In this document: positions 51,979-61,419 of the stretch, one piece after another | Position numbering within the stretch: the first letter of the stretch is position 1 | Layout: each line of letters opens with the position of its first letter | From: Methylobacteriaceae bacterium | GTDB taxonomy: Bacteria > Pseudomonadota > Alphaproteobacteria > Rhizobiales > Beijerinckiaceae | DNA: 64,000 nt | Reading direction: 5' to 3' | Assembly (NCBI GenBank): GCA_020638195.1 | Contig: JACKJC010000003.1 | Coordinates: forward strand, 124,001-188,000 | Program-made: the position numbers and the translations under genes | The notes under the pieces: model-generated | Database searches by the model: none | The model's input: only the letters and a program-made list of their open reading frames with translations | Told to the model about the DNA's origin: nothing

Positions 51979-52112
51979 GAATCACGACGCGAAACCAAAA
52001 TGACGTAAGGTCTTCAGTATTTTGACTGGTTTCGTAACGAAGTCGCAGGAATTGCCCCCTAACGTTCCCGAACCATGCGCTGACGGTTTCTCGTCGCTGC
52101 AAAGGATATCGA

Positions 52113-52277
52113 ATGAAAGCGGCAATCTCCAAGTTCCTGCGATGCGGTTCGGGCGCGACAGCGGTCGAATACGCGCTGCTCGCTACGGGCATGGCGGTCG
52201 CGATCGTCTCGGCAAGCAAGCTCGTTGGCACGACGCTTAACGTGATCATCGGCAATATCGCCGCGAACACGACCTGA
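52113..52277 (+). CDS. flp: Flp/Fap-type pilin, orphan
   Basis: This is a 54-residue class IVb pilin subunit. After a short basic leader (KAAISKFLRCGSG) comes the hydrophobic helix ATAVEYALLATGMAVAIVSA, with the invariant glutamate five residues in, then a brief polar tail ending AANTT. The glycine before ATAVEY would be the prepilin peptidase site. AAGGA precedes ATG at 52113. It is shorter than common ORF thresholds. No tad/cpa assembly genes are adjacent, so it must use machinery encoded elsewhere or be a relic. Confidence 0.85.
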   Translation: MKAAISKFLRCGSGATAVEYALLATGMAVAIVSASKLVGTTLNVIIGNIAANTT

Positions 52278-52473
52278 GCGCTACGCGCTGGAAGCCGGAC
52301 CAGGCATCGTAAATTTACCGTTAAAGCCGAAAAGCCGGGAGTTTGCCCGCGCGCGCCCTATAGCTGTTCGGGAGGGTCGCGCGATTGCGCGGCGTCGAGA
52401 GACGCGCTGCAATGGAATACATATTCGCTGACATGATCGAGGCCGCCGCGGCCGCGCCGTGGAGCGCGCGCTG

Positions 52474-53751
52474 ATGCGCCTTCTCGCCATCCATCGCCTG
52501 CATCATCGCAAGGGCGGCGCCGAGGGCGTGCATCTCGATCATCTCGCGCTGTTTCGCGAACGCGGCTGGGACTGCGCGGAATTCGCGATGGCGCATCCTG
52601 ACAACGAAGCTTCGGAGTGGAGCGGATATTTCCCGGAGCGGTTCGAGCCGTCGTCCGGCATCGCCGGCCTCGCCGCCCTGCCGCGCTACTTCCATTCGGG
52701 CGAAGCGCGCGAAAAATTCGCGCGGCTGCTCGACGACTTCAAGCCGGACATCATTCACGCGCATGGCGTCTATCACCACCTGACCAACGCCATCCTGAAG
52801 CCCGCGCGCGATCGTGGCGTGCCGATGGTCTACACGCTGCACGACTACAAGCTGATCTGTCCCGCCTATCATTTCTATACCGAGCGCACCGGCGTCTGCG
52901 AACAATGCCGGGGCGGTCGGCAGTGGCGCTGCCTCGTCAACCGCTGCACCCACGGCTCGCTGGCGATGGATGCGATCTACGCGCTCGACGGCTTCGTGCA
53001 ATGGCGGGTCGGCGCGCTGCGCAACACGGTCTCGCGTTTCATCGGCCCCGCGCGTTTCATCGTCGACAAATTCGCGGAGCACGGCTTCGCGCCGGAAAAG
53101 CTTCGCTACGTCCCGAACTTCTTCGAGAGCGCGGACGATGCGCCGGTCGACCCGGCTGTCGTCGCGAGCTTGCGTGAAAAATATGGTCGCCATGTTCTCT
53201 TCTTCGGCCGTCTGTCGGCGGAAAAGGGCGTCGACGTCCTGATCGACGCTTGCGCCGAGGCCGGCGTTTCGCTCGTCGTGGTCGGCGACGGGCCAAAGCG
53301 CGCCGAGCTCGAGGCGCGCGCGGCGGCGCGTGGCGGCGCCTCCGCCTTCCTCGGCCATCTCAAGGGCGCGGCGCTTTGGGCGCAGGTGGAGGCGGCGAGC
53401 CTCGTGGCTCTGCCCTCTGTCTGGTACGAGATCGCGCCCAAGAGCATTCTCGAAGCGCAGGCGCGGGGCAAGCCCTCGCTCGTCACCACCATCGGCGGCC
53501 TGCCCGAAATGGTGGAGGAAGGCGAGACCGGCTTTCTCGCGGCGCCGTCCGATCTCGCCTCGTTGACCGCCGCCCTGCGCCGCGCCTTCGCGCTCGATGA
53601 TTCCGCGCTGGCCGCGATGGGCGCCCGCGCCCGCGAACGCGCGACCACCACCTTCACGCGCGAGCGCTACTACCGAGAGATGACCGCGCTTTATTCAGAA
53701 ATCTCGCCGGCGATCGCCGCCCATGTCGCGCGCGAGGCGCAGCCGGCATGA
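52474..53751 (+). CDS. Glycosyltransferase family 4-like protein
   Basis: This 425-residue GT-B glycosyltransferase has the N-terminal acceptor side HHRKGGAEGVHLDHL and IIHAHGVYHHL, and the donor side VLFFGRLSAEKGVDVLIDAC, then SLVALPSVWYEIAPKSILEA, which gives the EX7E-type motif. A cysteine-rich stretch (CEQCRGGRQWRCLVNRC) is common in one branch of family 4. It is the first gene of the exopolysaccharide locus. ATG at 52474 is preferred to GTG at 52459 because the GGAG site lies about ten bases before it. Confidence 0.88.
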   Translation: MRLLAIHRLHHRKGGAEGVHLDHLALFRERGWDCAEFAMAHPDNEASEWSGYFPERFEPSSGIAGLAALPRYFHSGEAREKFARLLDDFKPDIIHAHGVYHHLTNAILKPARDRGVPMVYTLHDYKLICPAYHFYTERTGVCEQCRGGRQWRCLVNRCTHGSLAMDAIYALDGFVQWRVGALRNTVSRFIGPARFIVDKFAEHGFAPEKLRYVPNFFESADDAPVDPAVVASLREKYGRHVLFFGRLSAEKGVDVLIDACAEAGVSLVVVGDGPKRAELEARAAARGGASAFLGHLKGAALWAQVEAASLVALPSVWYEIAPKSILEAQARGKPSLVTTIGGLPEMVEEGETGFLAAPSDLASLTAALRRAFALDDSALAAMGARARERATTTFTRERYYREMTALYSEISPAIAAHVAREAQPA

Positions 53752-55421
53752 TCCGGGACTTCGCCGCCACGCTCGACGACTTGCGGTGCGAAACCTGCAT
53801 CATCGGCTCGGGCCCCGCCGGCATCGCGCTCGCGCTCGAACTCGCCGCGCAGGGGCGCCCGTCGCTCGTGCTCGAATCCGGCGGCGAGCGCGCGAGTTCG
53901 GCGCAGGACCTCTCAGCGGCCGAGATCGTCGATTCCTCCGCCCACGACGACATGAGCATAGCCGTCGCGCGACGTCTCGGCGGCGCCTCCAATCTCTGGG
54001 GCGGCCGCTGCATGCCGCTCGATCCCTGCGATTTCGAGCCGCGACCCTTCGCGCAGGGCGCGCGCTGGCCGATCGGCTTCGACGACATCGCGCCATACTA
54101 TGAAGCGGCCTGCCGATACGCGACCTGTGGCGAGCCCGTATTCGAGGCGCCCATCCTCGGCGCACGGGGCGCCGACGACGATTTTTCGTTCGAGTCGATC
54201 GAGCGCGCGAGCAATACGCCGAAAATGCACAAGGCGCATGCGCGCGAACTGGCGGCCTCGCAACGCATCGACCTGCGACTCGGCGCGACCGTCGTCGATT
54301 TCGAGATTGCCGACAATGGCGCGATCGAAGCCGCAATGATCGCCGGCGCCGATGGCGAACGCCGGCGCATCGTCGCCGACCGCTTCGTCATCGCCGCCGG
54401 CGGTCTCGAATCGACGCGCCTGCTGATGATCGCGCAACGCAGGCGGCCCGAAATGTTCGGCGGCGCTGACGGTCCGCTGGGCCGCTATTACATGGGTCAT
54501 GTCATCGGCGAGATCGCCGACATCTTCTTTCGCGACGATCGCTTCGACGACGCCTTCGATCTGCTGCGCGACGGGCACGGCTCCTACACGCGGCGCCGGT
54601 TCACGCCGAGCCTCGCCCTGCAGCAGGCGCAGGGCCTGCCCAACATCTGCTTCTGGCCAATCGTGCCGCCGATCGCCGATCCGCGTCATCGCTCGGGCGC
54701 CCTCTCGGCCGTCGCGCTCGCGCTGTCGACGCCTGTCCTCAAGAACATTCTCCTACCTGAAGCCATTCGCATCCGTCACGTCGGGCCGCATGTCGACTGG
54801 CTGCCGCATCTGCGCAATGTCATGTCCGATGCGCCGCGCATGGCGGCCTTTCTGCTGCGCTTCGTCTATCGCCGCTATCTCTCGTCCGAGCGCATCCCCG
54901 GCTATTTCATCCGCAACCGCTCGATGCGTTACGGCCTCTCCTATCACTGCGAGCAGAGCCCGCGCGCGGACAGCCGCGTGACGCTCGCCGATGCGACCGA
55001 CCGGTTCGGCGCGCCGCGCCTGCGCGTCGACCTGCGTTTTTCACGCGAAGATGCCGAAGGCGTCGTGCGCGCGCATGAACGCCTCGACGACTGGCTGCGC
55101 CGGTCGGAGATCGCAGAAGTCCATTATCGGCAACCCCAAGCCGAAAACGTCGACGCCGTCGTCGCCCGCATGTCGCACGGCACCCATCAGATCGGCACGG
55201 CGCGCATGGGCGCGACGCGCAGCGAGGGCGTGGTCGACCGCGATCTGCGCTGCTTCGACGCGCCCAATCTCTTCGTGGCGAGTTCGGCGGTCTTCTGTAC
55301 GTCGAGCCAGGCCAATCCGACGCTCTCGATCATCGCATTCGCGGTTCGGCTCGCACGTTATCTCGCGATGGAAAGCGAGCGGATGATAGCCGTCAGATCG
55401 GAGATCGCCCATGCGACATGA
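53748..55421 (+). CDS. GMC-family FAD oxidoreductase in the exopolysaccharide locus
   Basis: This 557-residue flavoenzyme of the glucose-methanol-choline family has the ADP-binding loop CIIGSGPAGIALALELAAQG, RRLGGASNLWGGRCMPL, and the C-terminal block HGTHQIGTARMGATRSEGVV, then SSQANPTLSIIAFA, with the catalytic histidine and asparagine. ATGA overlap couples it to the glycosyltransferase. In this context it probably oxidises a sugar or lipid-linked intermediate; the substrate is not known. Its 3' end overlaps the convergent glycosyltransferase gene by 29 bases. Confidence 0.88.
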   Translation: MIRDFAATLDDLRCETCIIGSGPAGIALALELAAQGRPSLVLESGGERASSAQDLSAAEIVDSSAHDDMSIAVARRLGGASNLWGGRCMPLDPCDFEPRPFAQGARWPIGFDDIAPYYEAACRYATCGEPVFEAPILGARGADDDFSFESIERASNTPKMHKAHARELAASQRIDLRLGATVVDFEIADNGAIEAAMIAGADGERRRIVADRFVIAAGGLESTRLLMIAQRRRPEMFGGADGPLGRYYMGHVIGEIADIFFRDDRFDDAFDLLRDGHGSYTRRRFTPSLALQQAQGLPNICFWPIVPPIADPRHRSGALSAVALALSTPVLKNILLPEAIRIRHVGPHVDWLPHLRNVMSDAPRMAAFLLRFVYRRYLSSERIPGYFIRNRSMRYGLSYHCEQSPRADSRVTLADATDRFGAPRLRVDLRFSREDAEGVVRAHERLDDWLRRSEIAEVHYRQPQAENVDAVVARMSHGTHQIGTARMGATRSEGVVDRDLRCFDAPNLFVASSAVFCTSSQANPTLSIIAFAVRLARYLAMESERMIAVRSEIAHAT

Positions 55422-56484
55422 CGCGCCCGATCAACGCGTCGTAACGGTCGAGCGACGTATCCAGCGTGAAGTCGCGCGCGCGCGCCTGACGCGGCGCGGG
55501 ATCGCCGGGATGCGCGAGCGCGACGTCGATGGCTTTGGCGAGCGCGTCCGCGTCGTCGACCGGCGTGACGACGCCGAGATCCGGCGCGTCGACGATTTCC
55601 TGCGGGCCGCCGCAGGCGGTCACGACGCAGGGCAGGCCGCAGGCGAGCGCTTCGACGCAGGCGAGCCCGAACGTTTCCTTCAGCGACGACAGGGCGAAGC
55701 AGCGCGCTTCCTCGAGGTGCGCGCCGACATCGTCGACGAAACCCGGCATCTCCACACGATCTCCCAGCCCCAGTTCGTCGCGCAGCGCCGTCAGCTCTCG
55801 ACGCATTCGCCCCTCGCCGAGAATGCGCAGCCGCGCGCCCGGCGTCTTCACCCGCGCGAAGGCGCGCAGAAGGCCGGCGTAATTCTTGTCGGGCGTCAGC
55901 CGGCCGATCGCGACCACGAGCGGCGCGCGCGCCGCGATCTCGGCGGCGGAGCGCTCCGGCGGAAAGGGCTCGGGCGCCGCGGGATTGAAGATCGTGACGA
56001 CGCGTTCGGACGGTACGCCGAAGCGCGCGATCAAATCCTGTCGCAGGCTGTCCGAAACGGCGACCGTCGCGGCCGTCGCCGCGTTGAGGCGTCGCGTCAG
56101 GCGATAGCCGATATTGCTGAGGCGCTCGCGCTCGCCTTCGTAGAAGCCGTGATAGCTCAGGATCGCACGGTCGCGCCGGCGGCTGAGCGTCGCGGCGGCC
56201 GCGTGCTTCAGGTTGGACACCGAAATCGCGGACAGGCTGGCGTGCGGACGCATGGCGCGCATATGCCGGGCGAGCGCGAGGGTCGCTGCGCCGTGGCCCT
56301 TGGGCAGAACGACCAGCCGGGCCTGCTCGCCGAGGGACCGCAGATTTTCCCGCGCCTCGAAATCGACGATGAAATCGACTTCGTCGCCGCGCGCGGCAAA
56401 TCCTGCCGCCAGTCGCGCCCACACGCGTTCCGCGCCGCCGCCGACGAGCGCATGCGTGTAGAACAGCAGTCTGCGGGGCTTCAT
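55393..56484 (-). CDS. Glycosyltransferase family 4-like protein, opposite strand
   Basis: This is a 363-residue GT-B enzyme. ALVGGGAERVWARLAAGFAA marks the acceptor side, VVAIGRLTPDKNYAGLLRAF the start of the donor domain and SSLKETFGLACVEALACGLP the EX7E motif. It is the only gene of the locus on the minus strand and lies between the GMC oxidoreductase and the GINT-like gene. The start at 56484 opens MKPRRLLFYTHALVGGG; the longer frame is a shadow. Confidence 0.88.
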   Translation of the reverse strand: MKPRRLLFYTHALVGGGAERVWARLAAGFAARGDEVDFIVDFEARENLRSLGEQARLVVLPKGHGAATLALARHMRAMRPHASLSAISVSNLKHAAAATLSRRRDRAILSYHGFYEGERERLSNIGYRLTRRLNAATAATVAVSDSLRQDLIARFGVPSERVVTIFNPAAPEPFPPERSAAEIAARAPLVVAIGRLTPDKNYAGLLRAFARVKTPGARLRILGEGRMRRELTALRDELGLGDRVEMPGFVDDVGAHLEEARCFALSSLKETFGLACVEALACGLPCVVTACGGPQEIVDAPDLGVVTPVDDADALAKAIDVALAHPGDPAPRQARARDFTLDTSLDRYDALIGRVMSHGRSPI

Positions 56485-56558
56485 CGTGCGACTCGCGCCT
56501 TTCCGTCGGACCAACGCCTTGTAGGCGATTGCGGGCGCCATGGGAAACGGGCGGCGGC

Positions 56559-58034
56559 ATGAGCGCTGTCCGGCTCCTTCTGCCGCGCGGCGCCAGCCAG
56601 CGCTGGCACATAGCCCTGTGCGACCGGCTCGTCCAAGCAGGCCGGCGCGTCGGCCTCCGCGCCGTGTCGGGCGCGGAACCGCCGCTGGCGCTGCGCCTGT
56701 GCGCGGAATTCGAGCGCATAGTTTATCGCCGTCGCGGCGCCAGTCTGTGCGATGCGATCGACGATATGCAGCTCGCCGATGTCGATGCTGACGACGTTCT
56801 CGTCATCGATCTCACGGGCGCGCCAGAACCGGCGATAGGCGCGATCGCGCCGCTCTACGACGGCGCGCCGGGCGACGCCGCCCGCGACGCTGCTCTACTC
56901 GATGGCCGCATGCCGCATCTCGCGCTGGCGCGTGTGCGCGAAAACGGCTTCGAAATGCTCAGCCAAGGCTTGCCGGCGCACGAGCGTCCGTGGTCGCTGA
57001 ATGTCGGGCGCGAAGCCGTCGCGGCGCGCCTTCTCGCCTTGACGCCGCTCGCTTTGCGCGATCCCGGGGAAGGCGATCTTCACGCGGCGAAGAAGCACGT
57101 CGCGCATCGCGGCCCCGTTTCCTTCGTCGCGGCGGCTCTCGCCGCTCGCGCCAGCGCGCGTCTTTCGCGCCTCGTCGCTCATGACCATCACTGGCGCGTC
57201 GGATGGCGCCGCCTTTCGACAGACGGCGGCGTGATGACGCGCCACGACTGGAGCGGCGACGTCTGGACCTGGCTCGCCGACGACCGCGCCCGCTTCTACG
57301 CCGATCCGTTTCCCTTCATGCACGAGGGGCGGACATATCTCTTCTGCGAGGAATTTCCTTACGCGACCGGCAAGGGCGTCATCTCCGTCGCGGCGCTCGA
57401 CGCCCAGGGACGCGCGGAGACGCCGCGCGTCGTACTCGAGGCCGATTGCCACCTCTCCTATCCGCTCGTGTTCCGGCATGACGGCGAGATCTGGATGATG
57501 CCGGAATCCTCCGGCGGCAACAGGCTCGACCTCTATCGCGCCGAAAGCTTTCCCGATCGCTGGGTTCGCGACCGAACCCTGATCGCGGGCCTCGATCTCT
57601 CCGACGCGACGCCGTTCGAGGCGCATGGCCGCTGGTGGATGACCGCGACGACGGGGGAGGGCGGCTCGAGTTGGGATTGCCTTTCGCTGTTTTCCGCGCC
57701 TGGCCTGCTCGGTCCATGGACGCGCTGCGGCGACGGGCCCGTTCTCGTCGATGCGTCCTGCGCGCGCCCGGCCGGGCTCGTTCAGACGATCGGGGGCGCA
57801 TTGTGGCGGCCGGCGCAGGATTGCGTCGGCGGTTATGGCAAGGGGCTCGCCCTCTGCCGCATCGACCATGTCGGCGAGGACGGCTTCCGTCAGACTGTCG
57901 CGAAGCGCCTCGGCCCGCCGCCCGGCGCGCCGCCGGATGGCGTCCACACTTTGAATATCGGCGGCGGTTTCGAATTCATCGACGCCGTCGGCCCAGCGCG
58001 CAAGCGCGACGGACGGGACGAGGGCGCGCCATGA
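56559..58034 (+). CDS. GINT-like beta-propeller glycan-related protein
   Basis: This protein of 491 residues has a formyltransferase-like N-terminal region (VRLLLPRGASQRWHIALCDR) and, from about residue 220, a five-bladed propeller-like region with FYADPFPFMHEGRTYLFCEE, SYPLVFRHDGEIWMMPESSG and ATPFEAHGRWWMTA. The latter resembles the domain of glucosamine inositolphosphorylceramide transferases and GH43-like propellers. A role in building or decorating the polysaccharide is inferred from context. It is followed by the GH10 gene with an ATGA overlap. Confidence 0.7.
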   Translation: MSAVRLLLPRGASQRWHIALCDRLVQAGRRVGLRAVSGAEPPLALRLCAEFERIVYRRRGASLCDAIDDMQLADVDADDVLVIDLTGAPEPAIGAIAPLYDGAPGDAARDAALLDGRMPHLALARVRENGFEMLSQGLPAHERPWSLNVGREAVAARLLALTPLALRDPGEGDLHAAKKHVAHRGPVSFVAAALAARASARLSRLVAHDHHWRVGWRRLSTDGGVMTRHDWSGDVWTWLADDRARFYADPFPFMHEGRTYLFCEEFPYATGKGVISVAALDAQGRAETPRVVLEADCHLSYPLVFRHDGEIWMMPESSGGNRLDLYRAESFPDRWVRDRTLIAGLDLSDATPFEAHGRWWMTATTGEGGSSWDCLSLFSAPGLLGPWTRCGDGPVLVDASCARPAGLVQTIGGALWRPAQDCVGGYGKGLALCRIDHVGEDGFRQTVAKRLGPPPGAPPDGVHTLNIGGGFEFIDAVGPARKRDGRDEGAP

Positions 58035-59125
58035 TCTCGCGCCGCGCGCTTCTGGCAGGCGCTGCCGCGGGCCTCGCGCCGCCGCTCGGCGCGGCGGAAA
58101 ACACGCTGGCGTCGGCCGCCGCGCGCGCCGGCGTGATCTTCGGCGCCTCCATCGACACGACGGCCTTCGACAATCCCGCTTATTTCGATCTTTATCGCCG
58201 CGAAACACAGATGTTCGTGACCGACGTCGCGCTGAAATTCGATTGGCTTCGCCCGGCGCAGGACATCTGGAATTTCGGCCCCGCCGACCGGATCGTCGCC
58301 GCCGCGAAAGCCGAGGGCAAGCTGGTGCGCGGCCATACGCTCGTCTGGAACGACAATGCGCCCGCCTGGCTGAAGAAATTGTCGAACCGCGAGATCGAAC
58401 GCGTCTTCGACGAGCACATCGAGCGCGTCGCGTCACGCTACGCGGGAGCGCTGCACTCCTGGGATGTCGTCAACGAGCCCTTCTGGCCGATGGATCGCAG
58501 GATCGGCGGCTGGCGCGACGGGCCCTGGTTTTCCGCGATGGGACTGGCCTATGTTGAGCGCGCCTTCCGTCGCGTGGCGGCCGTCGACCCGAAGGTCAAA
58601 CTCACGCTCAATGAGGCGCAATGCGACAATGACGGCGACTGGGGCCGCTCGATCCGGCCGCTTCTGGCCGGTCTCGTCGACCGCCTGCAGCATGCCGGCG
58701 CGCCGCTGCACGCTATCGGCCTGCAATCGCACCTCCAGCCGAAATTTCCGCGCGATTATGCCGGCTTCGCCCGCTACATCGCCGATTTCGGCGCGAAGGG
58801 CCTCGAAATCTATATCAGCGAATTCGACGTCGACGATGCGGCCTTGCCCGACGCCCCGAACGAGCGGGACGCCGCCGTGGCCTCGCTCGCCAGCGATTTC
58901 CTGTCGCAGACGCTGCTCGTTCCGGCCGTCAAGCTGGTGGCGACCTGGCAATTGTCCGACCGTTACAGCTGGTATCGCGGCCTGCCGGGCAAGCGCGCGA
59001 ATGGCGCACGTTTTCCAGCGCGGCCGCTGCCGTTCGACGACCAATTCCGGCCGAAGCAAATGCGCGCGGCGATGCTGGGCGCCTTCGAGAAGCGCGCGGC
59101 GCGTCTGCTCAGGCCCAAGCCATGA
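58031..59125 (+). CDS. Endo-1,4-beta-xylanase-like glycoside hydrolase family 10
   Basis: This is a 364-residue exported hydrolase. The leader MISRRALLAGAAAGLAPPLG has twin arginines and a hydrophobic core, so Tat export is possible. The GH10 barrel shows GHTLVWND, the acid/base glutamate in SWDVVNEPFWP, GLQSHLQPKFP and the nucleophile in IYISEFDVDD, then WQLSDRYSWY. Both catalytic residues are present, so it should be active. Inside an exopolysaccharide operon the likely target is the nascent polymer, to trim or release it, rather than plant xylan. ATGA overlaps couple it to its neighbours on both sides. Confidence 0.9.
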   Translation: MISRRALLAGAAAGLAPPLGAAENTLASAAARAGVIFGASIDTTAFDNPAYFDLYRRETQMFVTDVALKFDWLRPAQDIWNFGPADRIVAAAKAEGKLVRGHTLVWNDNAPAWLKKLSNREIERVFDEHIERVASRYAGALHSWDVVNEPFWPMDRRIGGWRDGPWFSAMGLAYVERAFRRVAAVDPKVKLTLNEAQCDNDGDWGRSIRPLLAGLVDRLQHAGAPLHAIGLQSHLQPKFPRDYAGFARYIADFGAKGLEIYISEFDVDDAALPDAPNERDAAVASLASDFLSQTLLVPAVKLVATWQLSDRYSWYRGLPGKRANGARFPARPLPFDDQFRPKQMRAAMLGAFEKRAARLLRPKP

Positions 59126-61419
59126 GCGCCCAAACGCCTGATTTTGCTCAGGTCGAGCTTCGCTGGGGCGCCAGGCGTCGCAAGCAATTCGTAACCATAA
59201 ACCTTTACGCTTTCCGCGATTGGTTGGCCGCGTGGCCGGCTACCCGGCGCGACGAGCGAAAGCGTAAGATTCGTATGGCCTTGCGGGCTGAAGGTTATGG
59301 ATCGTTCGACCGGCCGTACGCTACGGCCGGCGGAGATCGCGCGCCTTCGATGGATATCGGCGAAATGTCGCGCGCGGTCTTCTCGCGCCTGCGTCTGCTC
59401 GTGCCCTGCCTCGCGCTGACGCTCGGCCTCGCTTTCGCCTATGCCCTGATCGCGCCGAAGTCCTATACGGCGACAATGTCGCTGCTGCTCGACCCGCGCG
59501 AGCGCGTGCCGGCCGGCGTCGACGCCGCGCCCATGCCGCAGAACCCGGATCCGGCGCTGGTCGAAAGCCAGATGCGCCTGATGACCTCGCAGATCGTGCT
59601 GCTCAAGGTCGTCGATGAACAACGCCTCGCCGACGAGCCGCCGGGCCTGATCGGGTCGCTGTTCGAGGTCGTGCGCTCGATCACGGGCGCCGCGGCGCCG
59701 ACCGCCGAGGTTCGTCGCCTGGCCGCCGCCGAGAAACTCGCAAAGTCGGTGTCGATGAAGCGCAGCGAGCGCAATTACGTCATCGACGTCGAGGTCAAGG
59801 GGCGCACGCGGCAGAAAGCGCTCGCGCTCGCGCAGGCGCTCGCCGACGCCTATCTCGCGGCCAAGGCGCGCCTGACCGACGATGTGTCCGACCGCGAGCG
59901 CGCGGCGATCGACCGCAAGCTGAACGATCTTCGTGTGCGTGTCGAAGTCGCCGAGCGCAAGGCGCAGAACTATCGCGACAAGCATGAACTCGTCGTCTCC
60001 GAAGGCCGCAGCTCGCCGGAACAGCGCCTGAAAGACGCCAACAGCGCGCTGGTCGTCGCGCACGGCAAGCGCGCCGATCTCGAGGCCCGCTACGCCCAGA
60101 TCAAGGCCGCGCTGGCCGCCGGTCTCGACGCGCAGACCGTCAACGAAGACCTGCGTTCGCCGGTGATCGAGAAGCTGCGCTCCGACTATGCGGCGCTCGC
60201 GCGCGACGAGGCCTATGCGCAATCCGTGCTCGGCCCGCGCCATCCCAGTTACCTGACGATCCAGAAGCAGATGGAATCGACGCGCGCGCAGATCCGCGCC
60301 GAGCAGCACAGGATCGCGCAGGCGACTGAACGCGAACTGAAGACCGCGCGCGAGGCCGAACGTACCGCCACGAAGCTCGTCAGCACGCTGGAGATTTCGA
60401 CCAACAAGGTTGGCGATAAGCGCGTCGAACTGAACGATCTCGACCGCGCCGCATCCGCGTTGCGCGCATCTTATGAAAAGGCCCTGGCCGCTCGCGAAAC
60501 TGTGCGGCGCGATCCGATTTCCGCGCCGCTCGCCATGCTGATCAGCCCGCCGTCCGCGCCGATGTCGCCGTCGAGCCCGAAGACCCTGGCGGCCTTCCTC
60601 ATCGCTTTCGTCGCGGGCGTCAATCTGTGGATCGCCGCCGCGCTGGTCGCCGAATATCGCCACCGTCGCGGCGCGAGCGCCGCGCCAACGCGGCCACGGG
60701 AAATTATACGTCCGACATCCCTCGGCGCGGCGGCGGCGAGCGCGAAGCTCTGGACGCCGCCATCACGTGGCGACCATGACATCCCCCAATTGCCGCGGCC
60801 GCGCGGCGCCCCCGCGCGGGCAGGGCCGGGTTCCGTCGCGCCCGCGATGCGCGCAGCCGGACCGTATCGCGTCGAAATCGACGCGCTGTTCGACAGCCTG
60901 CTCGATGCGCTCGCCGCATCGGGCAGAACGCCGTTCGTGCTGGTCGCGGGCGCTGCATCCGGCAGCGGCGCCTCGACCATCGCGCTGTCGCTCGCGCATG
61001 CCGCCTGCAATCGCGGTCTGCGCGCGCTCGTGATCGATCGGAACGCGCGGGCGCCCGCGCTCTCGGACTTCGCCGATGATTTCGAGCCGGCCACGCTCCG
61101 GCGCAGTGGCGCCCGTGCGCGGATTCTGCGCAGGGACGGCGATGGCGAAATCCTGCTGCAGCCGCTGAATGCGGAAGACGGCGCGGACGAGGGCGTCGCC
61201 TGTGACGACGACGCCGTCGACCTCGTTCTGATCGACGCGGGCCAGTTCCGCGCCGCCGCGCGCCTCGCGCAGGACACGCGTTCGATCGACGCCATGGTCG
61301 CGGTCGCGCGCAAGGGCGCAGATGTCGCGCGCGTCGAAGACGATCTCGACCGTCTCGGTCTCGGCGATCTCTGCGTCGCGCTCGCGCTCACCGCGGCGCG
61401 TGGCAGGAGCCTGCGCTGA
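59122..61419 (+). CDS. Wzz/ExoP-like chain-length and kinase-like protein with degenerate Walker A
   Basis: This 765-residue polysaccharide co-polymerase resembles Wzc/ExoP. A Wzz domain starts near residue 77 (MDIGEMSRAVFSRLRLLVPC, first membrane helix), with a long periplasmic coiled coil and a second helix (FLIAFVAGVNLWIAAALVAE). A bacterial tyrosine-kinase-like domain follows, but its Walker A is SGSGAST (residues about 613-619), with alanine in place of the lysine; Walker A' reads LVIDRNARAP and no tyrosine cluster closes the C-terminus. ATG at 59122 overlaps the GH10 stop; ATG at 59350 is a shorter alternative where Wzz similarity begins. Confidence 0.85.
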   Translation: MSAQTPDFAQVELRWGARRRKQFVTINLYAFRDWLAAWPATRRDERKRKIRMALRAEGYGSFDRPYATAGGDRAPSMDIGEMSRAVFSRLRLLVPCLALTLGLAFAYALIAPKSYTATMSLLLDPRERVPAGVDAAPMPQNPDPALVESQMRLMTSQIVLLKVVDEQRLADEPPGLIGSLFEVVRSITGAAAPTAEVRRLAAAEKLAKSVSMKRSERNYVIDVEVKGRTRQKALALAQALADAYLAAKARLTDDVSDRERAAIDRKLNDLRVRVEVAERKAQNYRDKHELVVSEGRSSPEQRLKDANSALVVAHGKRADLEARYAQIKAALAAGLDAQTVNEDLRSPVIEKLRSDYAALARDEAYAQSVLGPRHPSYLTIQKQMESTRAQIRAEQHRIAQATERELKTAREAERTATKLVSTLEISTNKVGDKRVELNDLDRAASALRASYEKALAARETVRRDPISAPLAMLISPPSAPMSPSSPKTLAAFLIAFVAGVNLWIAAALVAEYRHRRGASAAPTRPREIIRPTSLGAAAASAKLWTPPSRGDHDIPQLPRPRGAPARAGPGSVAPAMRAAGPYRVEIDALFDSLLDALAASGRTPFVLVAGAASGSGASTIALSLAHAACNRGLRALVIDRNARAPALSDFADDFEPATLRRSGARARILRRDGDGEILLQPLNAEDGADEGVACDDDAVDLVLIDAGQFRAAARLAQDTRSIDAMVAVARKGADVARVEDDLDRLGLGDLCVALALTAARGRSLR

